Positions 63,277-64,000 of a stretch of 64,000 bases of DNA are shown here, piece after piece. The translations under genes and the position numbers were made by a program. How positions within the stretch are numbered: the first letter of the stretch is position 1; each line of letters opens with the position of its first letter. Source of the stretch: Streptomyces sp. NBC_01231 (GTDB taxonomy: Bacteria > Actinomycetota > Actinomycetes > Streptomycetales > Streptomycetaceae); contig CP108521.1 in NCBI GenBank assembly GCA_035999765.1, forward strand, positions 3,906,001-3,970,000, read 5' to 3'. The notes below the pieces were generated by a model. That model was not told the origin of the DNA. It saw nothing but the letters and a program-made list of their open reading frames with translations, and did not search any database.

Positions 63277-63333
63277 CGTCACAACCTCCATGGACCTCCC
63301 GGTCAAGCCGGGAGGTCCATGGAGGTTGTGACG
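63277..63333. repeat. Perfect 26-bp inverted repeat (hairpin), loop 5 nt
   Basis: The arms 63277-63302 and 63308-63333 are perfectly complementary around TCAAG; the core is ACCTCCATGGACCTCCCGG. It could terminate the epimerase transcript, 82 bp after its stop, or be two abutting insertion-sequence ends, since an IS481 remnant begins only 8 bp away. Confidence 0.85.
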
Positions 63334-63340
63334 CGGCCGA

Positions 63341-63580
63341 TCAGCGACGAGCCGGTCCGAGTTCGCGTGCCCGCCGCAGCCGGCAGACCCGGGCTTCCAC
63401 CGCTGCCGCGGTGCGGTGTGGTGTCGCCCGGGGACGGCTGGAGCGATCGCAGCGCCAGCTCGCGGTGGCGTGCGAGATGCCCGTCTCTGACGCGACATGC
63501 GCGACGGGGCGGCCTGCGCGGACCCGCTCGACCAGCGGCCACCTGCCATGAACGGTCAGCCGGGCATTACGGGGTGAGAC
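63341..63580 (-). pseudogene. IS481-family transposase remnant
   Basis: On the minus strand the 79 codons from 63580 read RNARLTVHGRWPLVERVRAG, then RPVAHVASETGISHATA and SSRPRATPHRTAAAVEAR, VCRLRRARELGPARR. This is the helix-turn-helix N-terminus typical of IS481 transposases. The start codon is destroyed (GTC), about 13 residues are missing before SSRP, and it ends in a stop at 63341-63343 with no DDE catalytic domain. Flanked by two hairpins. Confidence 0.8.
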
Positions 63581-63634
63581 GAAGACCTCCGGTGTGGTGC
63601 GGCCCTGGACAGCCGCACGACACCGGAGGTCTTC
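63581..63634. repeat. Inverted repeat, 23-bp arms with one mismatch
   Basis: GAAGACCTCCGGTGTGGTGC plus GGC (63581-63603) pairs with 63612-63634, with one G-G mismatch and an 8-nt loop. It abuts the IS481 remnant and lies 48 bp beyond the stop of the reductase gene on the minus strand, so it may also be that gene's terminator. Confidence 0.8.
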
Positions 63635-63682
63635 GCCATGATCAAGACCGGCGACTGTCGACGACGCTCGTGATCAATACGC

Positions 63683-64000
63683 CTAGACCGCCTGGTCGGG
63701 CACGGGCGTGCCTGCGCGGAGGGACGCGGTGACCTCCCGCAGCGCCGCCGGCCACGGCCGCGGTGCGGGCAGGCCGGATGCGGTCCACGCACGGACACCC
63801 AGTGCCGAATACGCCGGCCTGGGCGCGGGACGCCCGAACTCGGCCGACGTACACGGCCGCACCCGACGGGGATCGGCACCGAGACACGCGAACACCGAGC
63901 GCGCGAACTCGTACCAGCTCGCCCGGCCGGTGTTGACGTAGTGCAGCAGCCGCTCGGCGGGTCCGGCCCCCTCGGTGACACGCGCGGCCAGTGACAGCAG
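63683..64000 (-). CDS. RmlD-like dTDP-4-dehydrorhamnose reductase, C-terminal part
   Basis: Only the last 105 residues are in the window; the gene starts beyond base 64000. The segment LLHYVNTGRASWYEFARSVF, then CTSAEFGRPAPRPAYSALG and WPAALREVTASL, is the C-terminal signature of RmlD-type NDP-4-keto-deoxysugar reductases. With the nearby RmlC-type epimerase it points to a deoxysugar pathway continuing to the right. Confidence 0.88.
   Translation of the reverse strand: MLSLAARVTEGAGPAERLLHYVNTGRASWYEFARSVFACLGADPRRVRPCTSAEFGRPAPRPAYSALGVRAWTASGLPAPRPWPAALREVTASLRAGTPVPDQAV

Overview
The window is chromosomal DNA from a Streptomyces or very close relative. The evidence is very high GC with third-position bias, many ATGA/GTGA start-stop overlaps, an adpA gene with its rare TTA leucine codon next to ornA, a desferrioxamine (des) locus with iron boxes, and a cebR-cebEFG-bglC locus with CebR boxes. 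Gene order from about 2 to 38 kb matches, from memory, the S. coelicolor block running from the leucine-catabolism genes through des, glmS and adpA to bglC.

Layout of the conserved part. 1-2.3 kb: the 3' part of a PucR-type regulator and a putative phosphatase. 2.4-11.2 kb: acyl-CoA and leucine catabolism, with thioesterase, acyl-CoA dehydrogenase, a TetR repressor (AccR-like), and a divergent accD1-accA1-hmgL-acdH operon behind twin palindromic operators. 11.3-13.2 kb: a glycosyltransferase. 13.3-20.5 kb: desE, desF and desABCD with two iron boxes. 20.5-26.8 kb: a DUF4429 protein, a Tat-exported purple acid phosphatase, glmS, an acetate-type transporter and a universal stress protein. 27-30.1 kb: adpA, ornA and tRNA-His. 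30.2-32 kb: a frameshifted acetyltransferase, a degenerate kinase and a small membrane protein. 32-38.4 kb: the cello-oligosaccharide locus.

From 38.4 to 58.4 kb lies an accessory cluster that I do not recognise as a described pathway. Its minus-strand arm holds a membrane EEP-family protein, two paralogous GT2 glycosyltransferases, a nucleotide-sugar epimerase/dehydratase, a class III aminotransferase, a flippase-like membrane protein and a UbiA-type decaprenyl-phosphate phosphoribosyltransferase homologue. An aldo/keto reductase and a SARP activator sit in the middle. The plus-strand arm holds galU, a thiamine-diphosphate enzyme, an MFS exporter, a third glycosyltransferase, a rapZ-yvcK paralogue pair detached from the usual whiA operon, and a fourth glycosyltransferase; a second, catalytically degenerate EEP protein closes it. 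Together they suggest (inference) synthesis and export of a glycosylated, probably polyprenyl-linked, product. At least five genes of the central and plus-strand part carry TTA codons, so expression probably depends on bldA, tying the cluster to AdpA-controlled development.

From 58.7 kb to the end there appears to be the edge of another biosynthetic cluster: an I36-type secreted protein, a quinone-oxidoreductase-like enzyme, a berberine-bridge-type FAD oxidase, an SgcJ/EcaC protein, a dTDP-sugar 3,5-epimerase, and the C-terminal end of an RmlD-like reductase that runs off the window. A decayed IS481 remnant flanked by two strong hairpins lies between the last two.
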